Assembly: GCF_001610835.1 (NCBI RefSeq) | Contig: NZ_CP011270.1 | Location: 2,188,001 to 2,252,000, forward strand | DNA length: 64,000 bases | Direction of reading: 5' to 3' | Origin: Planctomyces sp. SH-PL14 | GTDB lineage: Bacteria > Planctomycetota > Planctomycetia > Planctomycetales > Planctomycetaceae | In this document: one piece after another, positions 44,974 through 53,671 of the stretch | How the letters are laid out: each line of letters starts with the position of its first letter | Position numbering within the stretch: the stretch's first letter is position 1 | The notes under the pieces: model-generated | Databases searched by the model: none | What the model was told of the DNA's origin: nothing | Seen by the model: the letters and a program-made list of their open reading frames with translations, nothing else | Position numbers and translations under genes: made by a program

Positions 44974-45396
44974 TCACGCCGCAATCGGAGGGGGCACACA
45001 GGGGGGATGCGTCAGCCCGCAGAAGGAATCGCTGACGAGGTCCAGCCTCTCAAGGAGGGGGACTTCGATCTGGAGTCCGCGGACCGCGAGGGCGACCACG
45101 GGAATCGAAACGGTGGTGCAGCAGACGCACCCGGAGCAGTTGGTTCCGCAGTGTGAGGAGCCGACGTGGGGGGCTTTGCCGTCGTGGCGATGTGCGGCGG
45201 TGGCAGCACAGCAGGTTTTTGCGCCTGATGCGTGATCCGCGGCACAGCATCCGGAGGAGCAGGTCGCACCGCAGCAGGAGTGCTTCACTTGTTCTGTCGT
45301 GCCTTGGCCGGCACAGACGCTTGCTCCCGGGACGTGTGCAAATGGCACCGCGAGGGCGATGCAGCAGAGCACAACGATGGCGGGGATGCGGAACAT
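44974..45396 (-). CDS. Cys/His-rich secreted protein
   Basis: 140 aa. Signal peptide MFRIPAIVVLCCIALAVPFA. The middle is rich in Cys and His: KHSCCGATCSSGCCAADHAS, AKTCCAATAAHRHDGKAPHV and SHCGTNCSGCVCC. The C-terminal 45 residues (VSIPVVALAVRGLQIEVPLL ... CGLTHPPCVPPPIAA) are a hydrophobic tail with two more Cys, possibly a second membrane segment. A metal-binding or metal-efflux accessory role is suggested by the Cys/His pattern, but this is inference. First gene of the pair with the 89-aa protein; repeat copy K lies upstream. Confidence 0.75.
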   Translation of the reverse strand: MFRIPAIVVLCCIALAVPFAHVPGASVCAGQGTTEQVKHSCCGATCSSGCCAADHASGAKTCCAATAAHRHDGKAPHVGSSHCGTNCSGCVCCTTVSIPVVALAVRGLQIEVPLLERLDLVSDSFCGLTHPPCVPPPIAA

Positions 45397-45452
45397 GGCG
45401 ACTCCATTATCCGCGCAGTGTCGAACTCCGGCAAGCGCATTTCCCGCCTCAT

Positions 45453-45774
45453 CCGGGTCCAGGGGTCACCCTGGTGGGGAGTGCAGAGGGGCAACGCCCC
45501 TTTGCCCGCCGGAGGCCTGGCCTGTCTCGATCTCACTGAAGGAGCGCGTGTCCAAACGCGGACAACGTGCCGGATGCTCCCTTACCAACCCGCAGGGATT
45601 CCGAAGGCGAGCAGTGAGTCCTCAACGCCGGTTCCACAAAGGGGACGTCCTTTGTGTCCCACGGTTCCTCATGGAAGTGCCTCCGGCGGCAAGGGGGCGT
45701 GGCCCCCTTGACCCCAGGCTGCCGTGGCACGTTGGGTTTGACGTGGCATAGCCGAGCCGGCCAAGACGCGGTTC
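45453..45774 (+). repeat. Intergenic repeat family, copy K (full length)
   Basis: Complete copy (CCGGGTCCAGGGGTCACCCT ... GACGCGGTTC). Its 3' end is 1 bp from the stop codon of the minus-strand 7TMR-HD gene at 45776, so that gene's mRNA would carry the whole element in antisense orientation. Confidence 0.93.
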
Positions 45775-45775
45775 T

Positions 45776-48124
45776 TTAGGCCCGCTTTGCGTCCGCCGAC
45801 GGATACCGGACCCGACCGTGATATATCCCAATCAACGACTTGATCAACGACTGCTCAATCTGATGAATATCCGTCAGACGCAGCGAACACTCGTCGAACT
45901 GACCATCCATGAGCTTCTTCATGGTGATCTTCTCAACCAGGTTCTCAATCCGACCCGGCGTCGGCTCCTCCAGCGTCCGGCTCGCACTCTCCACCGCGTC
46001 CGCCAGCATCAACACCCCCGCCTCGCGGGTCTGCGGCTTCGGCCCCGGATATCGGAACGAATGCTCTTCCGCATCGGTCCGGTGATCCGGGTCCTTCTCG
46101 GCATCCTTCCGGGCCTCATGGAAGAAGTACTCCACCAGCGTCGTCCCGTGATGCTGCTGGATGAAGTCAATGATCTGCTGCGGCAAGTGATGCTGCCGCC
46201 CCAGCTCCACCCCGTCTTTCACATGCCCAATGATGATCAGCGTGCTCATCGCCGGGTTCAGCGACTCATGGAGGTTCCCCTCCCCCGCCCGGCAGTTCTC
46301 GATGAAATACTGCGGCTTCAGCATCTTCCCGATGTCGTGGAAGTAAGCCCCCACGCGGACCAGAAGCCCGTTCGCCCCGATCGACTCCGCCGCCGCCTCG
46401 CCAATGCTCCCCACCGCAATCGAGTGGTTGTAAGTCCCCGGCGCCCGCCGGACGAGTTCCTGCAGCAACGGGTGCGACGGGTCGCACAGTTCCAGCAGCT
46501 TGATATCGGTCACGACCCCGAAGGTCGACTCAATGAACGGCAAGCTCCCGGCCACCAGATAACCGGCCGCCACACACCAAGCTGCTCCCTTGAGACAGTG
46601 GATCAGGAGCGCGTGATTGGACACCACCTCGACAAAGGATTCTGACGCCAGCAGCCCAATCCCCGCGCGAATGAACAGATGCGCCGCCGCCGTCCCAAAC
46701 CCGATTTTCACGAGCGACGACCGGGAGGCGACCCGCTTGAGGGGCAGCACCGCCGCCCCGCAGGTGGCGATCAGAGTCACGAATTCATCGAGCTGCACCC
46801 GCGTGGCGAGCGTCAGGATCAGGCACAGCGAGAACGCCGTCAGCATCGCGACGTCCTGGTTGTAGGCGATGGCGACCACCATCACGAACGTCAGGACCGG
46901 GAGGATCTCCCCTCGCAAAGGATCGAGCGACATCCAGCGGGCGACAAAGGCGGTGAACACCACCCCGCCCAGCAAAACCCCCAGCCGATGCGTGCTCTGC
47001 GCCAGCCGCGGCTCGTTGAGAACGATATAGAAGCCGCCGATGACGACGAACACGCACAGCATCAGCAGCACGACCGCCATCCGGGCCAGTCGCATCGCCC
47101 ACGGCACCGTCCGCTCGTTGGCGTCGTATTCATCGTGAAGAACCTGCAGCATCTCGGCGTCGAGCGTCACCCCCGGCGGAACCAGGAGGTCGCCGCGGAG
47201 GAACCGCTGCATGAGCTGCGGCACGGCATCGCGGGCCTTGCTCTGGGCCAGACGGGTCTCGCGCTGGTCGAACCGCAGCGTCGGCTCGATGCTGCGGATC
47301 AGCCACAGCGAGACCGCCGGGCGGAGTTCGTCCTTGAGGCTGGGATAGGAGAGCCAGGCCTTCCCCAGGTCCCCGGCGTCGTTGAGCTGATCCGCCAGCG
47401 TCACCTGCGGCAGCAGGAGGTCGAGGGCCGGGTCTTCTTTGCGTTCGGTCAGAACCCGGATGCGGCTGTCGCGCTGGATGCGGCCCGTGCGGATGTCGTC
47501 TTCGGAAATGACCCCGTTGCGCTCGAGAGGACGGATGAACTTGAGGAAGTCGTCCCCGATGTCCTCGATCCGCGTCTGGACGCTCTGCATCCCCTCGGCC
47601 ACCAGCGTCGCCTTGAGCTGCTCGTACCGGAAAGCGGGGTCGTTGGCCTCAAAGAGCGCCGAGCCGTCGCTGGCGGGAAGGCTCGTCGTGTCCTTCACCA
47701 GACCAAAGGCCCGCTGGGTCGCGGGGCTCACCTGGTCGACGGTTGAGGACTGGGCGATTTCACCCAGGGCCGCGCGCAACTGTTGCGGAAGGTCGCGGAG
47801 CCGTTCGGGCTCATTGCGGAAGATGAACGGGACTTTCTCTTCGGCCTTGGCCCGTTCGCGGTCGGTCCCCTTTTCGTCGACCCGTTCGAAGTCGATCTTG
47901 GCGGCGATCCCGTGCGGAATCTGGTCGCCATTGCGGTAGGAAAAGGGGGCCTTCCAGCTTTCCAGGAGAACCAGGAGCAGGAGCACTGCGCCCACGCACA
48001 GGCCCGCCCGCTCGAGGGAGTCCCCCTCCTGCAGAGAGTCAATCAGGCGTTCCCAGAACTTCTGGCGGGGGCGAATCGTTGCCCTGGCCGGAACCCGGGA
48101 CCGCTTTTGTCCAAAACCGAACAT
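45776..48124 (-). CDS. 7TMR-HD family protein, PgpH-like c-di-AMP phosphodiesterase
   Basis: 782 aa. One membrane segment (LCVGAVLLLLVLLESW, ~residue 45), an extracytoplasmic 7TMR-HDED domain (~60-300; starts FSYRNGDQIPHGIAAKIDFE), seven membrane segments (~330-530), then an HD domain. HD residues are TYNHSIAVGSIGEAAAESIG, GAYFHDIGKMLKPQYFIEN (His-Asp near 595), IIGHVKDGVELGRQH and DFIQQHHGTTLVEYF. This matches Listeria PgpH, which hydrolyses c-di-AMP to pApA, so c-di-AMP signalling is likely here. The phoH-like gene is 93 bp upstream on the same strand, the order phoH-pgpH seen in Firmicutes; ybeY, normally next, is missing and repeat copy K follows instead. Confidence 0.92.
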   Translation of the reverse strand: MFGFGQKRSRVPARATIRPRQKFWERLIDSLQEGDSLERAGLCVGAVLLLLVLLESWKAPFSYRNGDQIPHGIAAKIDFERVDEKGTDRERAKAEEKVPFIFRNEPERLRDLPQQLRAALGEIAQSSTVDQVSPATQRAFGLVKDTTSLPASDGSALFEANDPAFRYEQLKATLVAEGMQSVQTRIEDIGDDFLKFIRPLERNGVISEDDIRTGRIQRDSRIRVLTERKEDPALDLLLPQVTLADQLNDAGDLGKAWLSYPSLKDELRPAVSLWLIRSIEPTLRFDQRETRLAQSKARDAVPQLMQRFLRGDLLVPPGVTLDAEMLQVLHDEYDANERTVPWAMRLARMAVVLLMLCVFVVIGGFYIVLNEPRLAQSTHRLGVLLGGVVFTAFVARWMSLDPLRGEILPVLTFVMVVAIAYNQDVAMLTAFSLCLILTLATRVQLDEFVTLIATCGAAVLPLKRVASRSSLVKIGFGTAAAHLFIRAGIGLLASESFVEVVSNHALLIHCLKGAAWCVAAGYLVAGSLPFIESTFGVVTDIKLLELCDPSHPLLQELVRRAPGTYNHSIAVGSIGEAAAESIGANGLLVRVGAYFHDIGKMLKPQYFIENCRAGEGNLHESLNPAMSTLIIIGHVKDGVELGRQHHLPQQIIDFIQQHHGTTLVEYFFHEARKDAEKDPDHRTDAEEHSFRYPGPKPQTREAGVLMLADAVESASRTLEEPTPGRIENLVEKITMKKLMDGQFDECSLRLTDIHQIEQSLIKSLIGIYHGRVRYPSADAKRA

Positions 48125-48217
48125 CCAGTGCCCATACAGGCGGATCGACGAGACCCGGATACCGTCCCCTCATCCTCAGGGGCCTCTTCCGGGGTGGCCT
48201 ACTCTCCCTGGCCAGTC

Positions 48218-49177
48218 TTAACTTCCGTGCCGTCCCTTTCTTCGTCGCGCTTCGTCATCATACGCCTCCACAATTTCGCGTACGAGCCGATGCCTGACAA
48301 TATCGAGTCCGGTCAGGGCAACTACGCCGACTCCGTCGATATGTTTGAGTCGGGCGATCGCGTCGTTGAGTCCAGACGGAACGTGAGGCGGCAGATCGGT
48401 TTGCGTCGTGTCGCCCGTCACGACCACCTTGGCTCCCTCGCCCATCCGGGTCAGGAACATTTTCATCTGGGTCGTGGTCGTGTTCTGTCCTTCGTCGAGG
48501 ATGATGAAGGTGGAGTTCAGGGTCCGGCCCCGCATGAAAGCGAGGGGGACGATCTCGATGACGTCCGATTCCATGTACCGGCGGACCTGCTCGTAGTCGA
48601 GCATGTCGTTCATGGAGTCGAGGAGCGGGCGGAGGAACGGGTTGACCTTGGCCAGGAGGTCGCCGGGGAGGAAGCCGAGGCGTTCGCCGGCTTCGACGGC
48701 GGGGCGGACGAGGACGATTTTCCGGACCTGTTGTCGCCGGAGGGCGTTCACCGCCATGGCGACGGCGAGGTAGGTCTTGCCGCATCCAGCCGGCCCCGTG
48801 CAGAAGACGAGGTCATGTTTGCGGATGGCGTCGACGTATTCTTCCTGGCCCCGGGTCTTGGGGGTGACCTTCTTGGCCTTTTCGAGGAGGTCGATGGTGG
48901 GGGCGTCGGGCGTCTTGGCGCCGGGGCTGCCTCCGAGGACGCGGGAGAGGTCGTCGTCTTTGAGGATTCCTTTGCGGCGGACGAGGGGGAGGAGTTCGTT
49001 GATGACTTCCTGGGCGCGGGGGAGTCGGTCCTCGGGTCCGTCGAGGATGAGTTGTTCGCCGCGGAGGACGATGTTGACGCCGAGGTTCTCGCGCATGCGC
49101 CGCACGTGAACGTCCTGGGCTCCGAAGAGGAGGCTGGGATCGTCGTCGGGTGTGAGGGGGATGTTGGCTTGGGGCAT
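48218..49177 (-). CDS. PhoH-family ATPase (YbeZ-like)
   Basis: A 319-aa P-loop protein. N-terminal KH-like part (residues 1-110; NIPLTPDDDPSLLFGAQDVH), then the PhoH domain: TRGQEEYVDAIRKHDLVFCT, GPAGCGKTYLAVAMAVNAL (Walker A), RPAVEAGERLGFLPGDL, STFIILDEGQNTT (Walker B) and TGDTTQTDLP. Thought to be an RNA-acting ATPase that works with the endoribonuclease YbeY in rRNA and mRNA quality control. The start is the ATG at 49177 (MPQANIPLTPDDDPS); frames from 49423 run into repeat copy L. Probably cotranscribed with the 7TMR-HD gene. Confidence 0.93.
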   Translation of the reverse strand: MPQANIPLTPDDDPSLLFGAQDVHVRRMRENLGVNIVLRGEQLILDGPEDRLPRAQEVINELLPLVRRKGILKDDDLSRVLGGSPGAKTPDAPTIDLLEKAKKVTPKTRGQEEYVDAIRKHDLVFCTGPAGCGKTYLAVAMAVNALRRQQVRKIVLVRPAVEAGERLGFLPGDLLAKVNPFLRPLLDSMNDMLDYEQVRRYMESDVIEIVPLAFMRGRTLNSTFIILDEGQNTTTTQMKMFLTRMGEGAKVVVTGDTTQTDLPPHVPSGLNDAIARLKHIDGVGVVALTGLDIVRHRLVREIVEAYDDEARRRKGRHGS

Positions 49178-49275
49178 GGGCGGTCCGGTGTGGGGGGGCG
49201 TGGGGATTCTAGCAGGACGCGGACCACCAGCGCAGGTTCGCCGCGTTGCGTTAAGCAGAGCTGCCATCCCATCAA

Positions 49276-49606
49276 CCGGGTCCAGGGGGTACCCCTGGTG
49301 GGGAGTGCAGAGGGGCCTGTGTTGTTTTTCTGGCCCTTTGCCCGCCGGAGGCCTGGCCGTCGAGAGATATCTGAAGCGCGCCGTGTCCAAGCGCGGACAC
49401 CGCGTCGTATGCCCCCTCACCAACCCGCGGGGAATTCAAAGCGAGCGGTGAGTCCTCATCGCCGGTCCCACAAGGCGGACGCCCGTTGTGTCCCACGGTT
49501 CCGCATGGAAGCGCCTCCGGCGGCAAGGGGGTGAGACCCCCTTGACCCCGGCTGCCGTGGCACGTTGGGTTTAGCAAATAGAGCCGTACCGGAAAGGACG
49601 GTCTTC
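49276..49606 (+). repeat. Intergenic repeat family, copy L (full length, long left loop)
   Basis: Complete copy with the long loop allele (GGGGCCTGTGTTGTTTTTCT then GGCCC) in the left arm but the short GTGAGAC loop in the right arm. Its 3' box overlaps the stop codon (49605-49607) of the minus-strand DUF1080 gene. Confidence 0.93.
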
Positions 49607-50261
49607 AGAGCGGCTTGATCCGGATGTTGCGCCAAGCGACCTGGTAAGGCCCGGCCCCCTTCGCAATCCCATGCACCTGCAACCCAAGGAATCCCTTCGG
49701 ATGCGTCTTGTAGATCTCCTCATGCGTCAGGTCCGCCACCGGCTGACCATTGATCCACGTCTGAATCCGCGGCCCCTTCGCCACCACACGGTACTTGTTC
49801 CACTCCCCGTCCTTGATGTGCTTGTGGAACTTCCGGTCCTCGTCCTTCACCAGCCAGCCGTACTTCGTCGCCTCGCCATAAATGTAACCCGCCTCCGGAG
49901 CCGGATTGTCGCTCGCCTCAATCTCCACCTGCGGACCATTCACCCGGCCGTCGTTCGTCCCGCCGACCGTCTGCGAGCGGATCTGAACACCGGAGTTCAG
50001 CTCCTTGTCGCATTTCACCTCGAACTCCAGTTCGAAGTCCCCGAACTCCTCCTTCGAACACAGGAACGAGTTCGGGCTCCCCTCATTCGTCTTGCCGAGA
50101 ATCGTGCCATCCTCGACGCGATAGGTCGCGGTGCCGTTCTTCTGCTCCCAGCCATCGAGGGACTTCCCGTCGAAGAGCGACTTCCAGCCGTCTTCAGCGG
50201 CGAAGACCGGAAGCGCAAGAGCCAGGGCGAGACCAGCGGCAAAACGTGCGAGCGTTTTCAT
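49605..50261 (-). CDS. Secreted DUF1080 (3-keto-disaccharide hydrolase) protein
   Basis: 218 aa with signal peptide MKTLARFAAGLALALALPVF. The whole mature chain is a single DUF1080 domain (concanavalin-like jelly roll): GWKSLFDGKSLDGWEQKNGT, LCSKEEFGDFELEFEVKCDK, ELNSGVQIRSQ, INGQPVADLTHEEIY and KGFLGLQVHG. Related proteins act on 3-keto-glucosides, and the fold is greatly expanded in Planctomycetes. Exported, probably glycan degradation; exact substrate unknown. Its stop codon is overlapped by repeat copy L. The SDR gene lies 66 bp upstream on the same strand. Confidence 0.92.
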   Translation of the reverse strand: MKTLARFAAGLALALALPVFAAEDGWKSLFDGKSLDGWEQKNGTATYRVEDGTILGKTNEGSPNSFLCSKEEFGDFELEFEVKCDKELNSGVQIRSQTVGGTNDGRVNGPQVEIEASDNPAPEAGYIYGEATKYGWLVKDEDRKFHKHIKDGEWNKYRVVAKGPRIQTWINGQPVADLTHEEIYKTHPKGFLGLQVHGIAKGAGPYQVAWRNIRIKPL

Positions 50262-50327
50262 AGGGAGGTCGCAAGTGTGTGGTTGTGGGTGGCAAGAAGG
50301 ACGAGTCCGTTTTCCAGACCGGTCTGG

Positions 50328-51059
50328 TCAGCAGAACTCCTGCGTCGTCGGCTTGATGACGAGGTCCGGCACATGCGCCCGCGGCGGCAGCGCCGCGACC
50401 GCCAGGATCATCGAGGCAATGTCGTCCGGCTGCAGGATCCGCGCCCGGTGCTCGACCGAAACCGGAACAGGCCGTGCATCGAGAATCGGAGTTTCGACTT
50501 CGCCCGGATAGACGTTCGTCACCCGGATCCCGTTGTTCCGCTCCTCGAGAGCCACGCAGGTTCCGAGCGCCGTCATGGCAAACTTCGAGGCGCTGTAGGC
50601 CACACCGCCGAGAGGACTCGCCCGCAACCCGGCGACCGACGAAATATTGATGATCAGTCCGTCCTTCCGCTCCCGCATCTGCGGCAGGACATAGTGAATC
50701 GTGTTGAACGCCCCGGTGACGTTCACCTGCATCAGCTTGTCCCAGTCCGCGGGATCGAGCGCCGCCATCGTCCGCTTCGGAACGTTGATCCCGGCACTGT
50801 TGAGAAGGATGTCGACGCGCCCCATCTCCCGCGTCGCCCACGCCACGACCTCGTCGGCGTTCGCGCGGACCGAGACGTCCCCCGCAAAGGTCAGGATCGG
50901 CGGATCCTTCGGTCCCTTGGCCGCCACTTCCTTGAGCTTGTCTTCCCGCCGCCCGGTAATGGCCACGCGGCATCCCGCCTTGGCGAAGGCCAGCGCACAA
51001 CCGGCGCCGATCCCTGTCCCCCCTCCGGTCACCAGGACCGTCTTTCCTGCGAGCGACAT
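50328..51059 (-). CDS. Short-chain dehydrogenase/reductase
   Basis: A 243-aa classical SDR. TGGGTGIG cofactor loop (residues 11-18), NSAG (87-90), INISSVAG with the catalytic Ser (~140), YSASK with Tyr155 and Lys159, and YPGEVETPIL after it. TGRRE after strand 2 suggests NADP preference. Substrate unknown. The ATG at 51059 fits the family; an upstream extension is not conserved. It may form a two-gene unit with the DUF1080 gene, which would fit sugar oxidoreduction, but this is inference. Confidence 0.9.
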   Translation of the reverse strand: MSLAGKTVLVTGGGTGIGAGCALAFAKAGCRVAITGRREDKLKEVAAKGPKDPPILTFAGDVSVRANADEVVAWATREMGRVDILLNSAGINVPKRTMAALDPADWDKLMQVNVTGAFNTIHYVLPQMRERKDGLIINISSVAGLRASPLGGVAYSASKFAMTALGTCVALEERNNGIRVTNVYPGEVETPILDARPVPVSVEHRARILQPDDIASMILAVAALPPRAHVPDLVIKPTTQEFC

Positions 51060-51180
51060 CACTGCACTTTCTCTGAGATTCAGATGAGCACGGACCTTGT
51101 GGGCGCGACCAATGGCTTGGCGACGGCGTCCGATTTCTCCATACGGTAGGGCCGCCACCTGCGGACGCAACCGAACCCAC

Positions 51181-51398
51181 CGTTCCCGTCCGCCCTGGAA
51201 CCAGCGTTGCGACCTTCCTCACACCTTAGCACGTGCTTTGCAATCGTCGCGGATTGGTGAGGGGCATACGGCACGTTGTGCGAGTTTGGACACTCACTCC
51301 TTCAGACATCTCCCGACGGTCAGGCCTCCGGCGGGCAAGGGGCTAACAAAACGACACAGGCCCCCTTGCATCCCCCACCAGGGTGCCCCTGGCCCCGG
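51181..51398 (-). repeat. Intergenic repeat family, copy M (right arm missing, decayed, long loop)
   Basis: On the minus strand from 51398: CCGGGGCCAGGGGCACCCTG, the long loop allele (CCTGTGTCGTTTTGTTAGCC), TTGCCCGCCGGAGGCCTGAC, CTGAAGGAG, a decayed GTGTCCAAACTCGCACAACG hairpin, and then weak similarity that fades near 51181. The right arm is absent, as in copy C. The rest of the gap to 51651 shows nothing recognisable. Confidence 0.85.
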
Positions 51399-51651
51399 TC
51401 GACCTGCGACGGCACTCGAACTCGCGGCACAACAGGCATAGACAGCGCATCCGACATCCCCGGCACCTCCCACCCCGGCCAGCCAAACCCGCAGAACTCC
51501 GCCCGCCTCCCCACCGCTCCCCGGAATTCCCCGGCAGCGCGCTATCTAACACCCTCGTCATCCAGCCACACGTGCCATGTTCATCGTGGGCCGTTGTCTT
51601 TCGTGAACAGGGCGGTGGAACTCCCCCCCGCGAACGACGACTCACGGTTTC

Positions 51652-53589
51652 ATGGCATCACTCCTCATGGTTGGCTGGGATCAACTCCGACTCGCCGCAT
51701 TCCAGGAGGCCCCCGAGTGTCAATTCACCGGGCAGGTCAAGCTCCCGGTCGTCCCCCAATGCGTCATCCGCTTCACCCATGAAGCCGACCGCCGCGAAGC
51801 CGACGTCTACAAGCTCTCCCAGATCCTCGAATCGGACTCGGCTCTCACCGCGGAACTCCTCCGCCACGTCAACTCCGCCCTCACCGGACTCCGCGCCCGC
51901 GTCCAGTCGGTCCGCAGCGCCCTGATGGCCGTCGGCATCCGCCGCTCCAAGGCCCTGGTCCTCACCGCCGCCCTCCGCAACGCCACCAAGAGCGTCAAGT
52001 CCCCCCTCATCCCGGCCAACCGGTTCCAGGAAGAGAACGTCGAACGGGCCCTCTTCGCCCTCGAAACCGCCCGTGTCCTCGGACGCGACATGGAACTGGC
52101 ATACCTCGGCGGGATGGTCCAGGACCTGATTCTCCCGCACCTGACCGCCATCCACCGCGACGCCTACCAGCACTTCTCCCACGACATCCCCCTCGCGTCG
52201 TTCGAGCGATCGACGTTCAACTGGGACCACGCCGTGGCCGCCGCCCGGCTGCTGAACCAGTGGGGCTTCCCGGACGAACTCACCCTGGGAGTCCTGTACC
52301 ACCACGACCTCGAGCGGATCCTCGCCCGGGACGAACTGAAGAACTCCGCCATCCTGCCGATCGCCGCGGCCGCTCTCCTCCCCGACTGCCTCGGGCAGTC
52401 GCCGGACGGGCTGATGATGCTGCTCACCCTGCAGGAGGAGCTCCCCGGCTTTCAGTTCCTGGAGATCGCGGCGGCGGTGGACGACGCCATCTCGGCCTTC
52501 GAGACGACCGACGAGAACCGCGTCCCGCTGTGCGAGCGGCTCGGCAACCTGGCGATGCAGCATCTCGAGCAGCACCGCCAGGACACGGTCGTGATGCAGA
52601 AGCACATCGGCCACTACTTCCTGGAGGGAGAGATCGGCCGGGGAGGGATGGGGGTCGTCTACCGCGCCCGCCACGACATGCTCAAGCGGCCCGCCGCCCT
52701 CAAGCTCCTGCTCTCGCCCGACCTGACCCCCAACATGATCCAGCGGTTCGAGGAGGAGGTTCAGCGGACGAGCCAGCTCACGAACCCCAACACGATCGGG
52801 ATCTACGACTACGGCGTCACCCCCGCCGGGCTCTTCTACTACGCGATGGAATTCATCGACGGCATCACGCTGATGCGGCTCGTGCAGCAGTACGGACCGC
52901 AGCGCGAGGGGCGGGTGATCCACCTCCTGCTCCAGGCCTGCCACTCGATCGCCGACGCCCACGCGAACGGCCTGATCCACCGGGACATCAAGCCGGAAAA
53001 CATCATGGTCGCCAGCCGCGGCGGCGTGAACGACATGGTCAAGGTCCTCGACTTCGGCCTCGCCAAGCCGGCCAAAGCCCTGTCGCAGGCGGACAGCGCC
53101 TACGGCATGAGCGGCACACCGCTCTACATGGCTCCGGACGCCATGACGCCCCCCTTCATCGTCGACGCCCGCACGGACATTTACAGCCTGGGGGCGGTCG
53201 CTTATTTCCTGCTGACCGGAGAGCCGGTCTTCACCGGGGACGACGTCCGGGAGATCCTGACCCAGCACGCCACCGTGGCCCCCATGCCCCCGTCGCTCCG
53301 GTCGGGGCGGACCGTCGCCGACGATCTGGAACAGATCATTCTCAAGTGCCTGGCCAAGCGCCCCGCGGAACGGTTCCAGAGCGCAAGCGAACTGATCGAC
53401 GCGCTGCACGCCTGCCGGTCGGCCAAGGAGTGGACGCTCCGCGACGCCGCCGCCTGGTGGGGCGAACACAAGGACGTCGTCGCCTCCAGCAGCATCGCGC
53501 CGCTGCATCCCTCGGATGTGGAGACGATGCTCGTCCCCAAGGCGCTCCTCGAAGAGATCAGCAAGCGCGCGGTCGCCACCGCGAAGTAG
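51652..53589 (+). CDS. HDOD-Ser/Thr protein kinase fusion
   Basis: 645 aa, soluble. Residues ~20-300 are an HDOD domain (LPVVPQCVIRFTHEADRREA, LSQILESDSALTAELLRHVN, LMAVGIRRSKALVLTAALRN, AYLGGMVQDLILPHL, FNWDHAVAAARLLNQWGFPD). Residues ~320-600 are a Hanks-type kinase: GEIGRGGMGVVYRARHD, ALKLLLS (catalytic Lys), LIHRDIKPENIM near 441, LDFGLAKP near 466 and GTPLYMAPD in place of APE. All key catalytic residues are present. HDOD proteins act in stress and c-di-GMP/type IV pilus signalling, and kinase fusions with HDOD recur in Planctomycetes. The FHA-EAL protein at 12022 is the kind of partner such kinases phosphorylate. Monocistronic. Confidence 0.93.
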   Translation: MASLLMVGWDQLRLAAFQEAPECQFTGQVKLPVVPQCVIRFTHEADRREADVYKLSQILESDSALTAELLRHVNSALTGLRARVQSVRSALMAVGIRRSKALVLTAALRNATKSVKSPLIPANRFQEENVERALFALETARVLGRDMELAYLGGMVQDLILPHLTAIHRDAYQHFSHDIPLASFERSTFNWDHAVAAARLLNQWGFPDELTLGVLYHHDLERILARDELKNSAILPIAAAALLPDCLGQSPDGLMMLLTLQEELPGFQFLEIAAAVDDAISAFETTDENRVPLCERLGNLAMQHLEQHRQDTVVMQKHIGHYFLEGEIGRGGMGVVYRARHDMLKRPAALKLLLSPDLTPNMIQRFEEEVQRTSQLTNPNTIGIYDYGVTPAGLFYYAMEFIDGITLMRLVQQYGPQREGRVIHLLLQACHSIADAHANGLIHRDIKPENIMVASRGGVNDMVKVLDFGLAKPAKALSQADSAYGMSGTPLYMAPDAMTPPFIVDARTDIYSLGAVAYFLLTGEPVFTGDDVREILTQHATVAPMPPSLRSGRTVADDLEQIILKCLAKRPAERFQSASELIDALHACRSAKEWTLRDAAAWWGEHKDVVASSSIAPLHPSDVETMLVPKALLEEISKRAVATAK

Positions 53590-53671
53590 GCCACCGGCGA
53601 GCGGGGAACGTCAGTCCCCTGATCCCCCTCGATACTGCACGCAGCCGGAACCGCCTCCCCGCACGCCCCGG

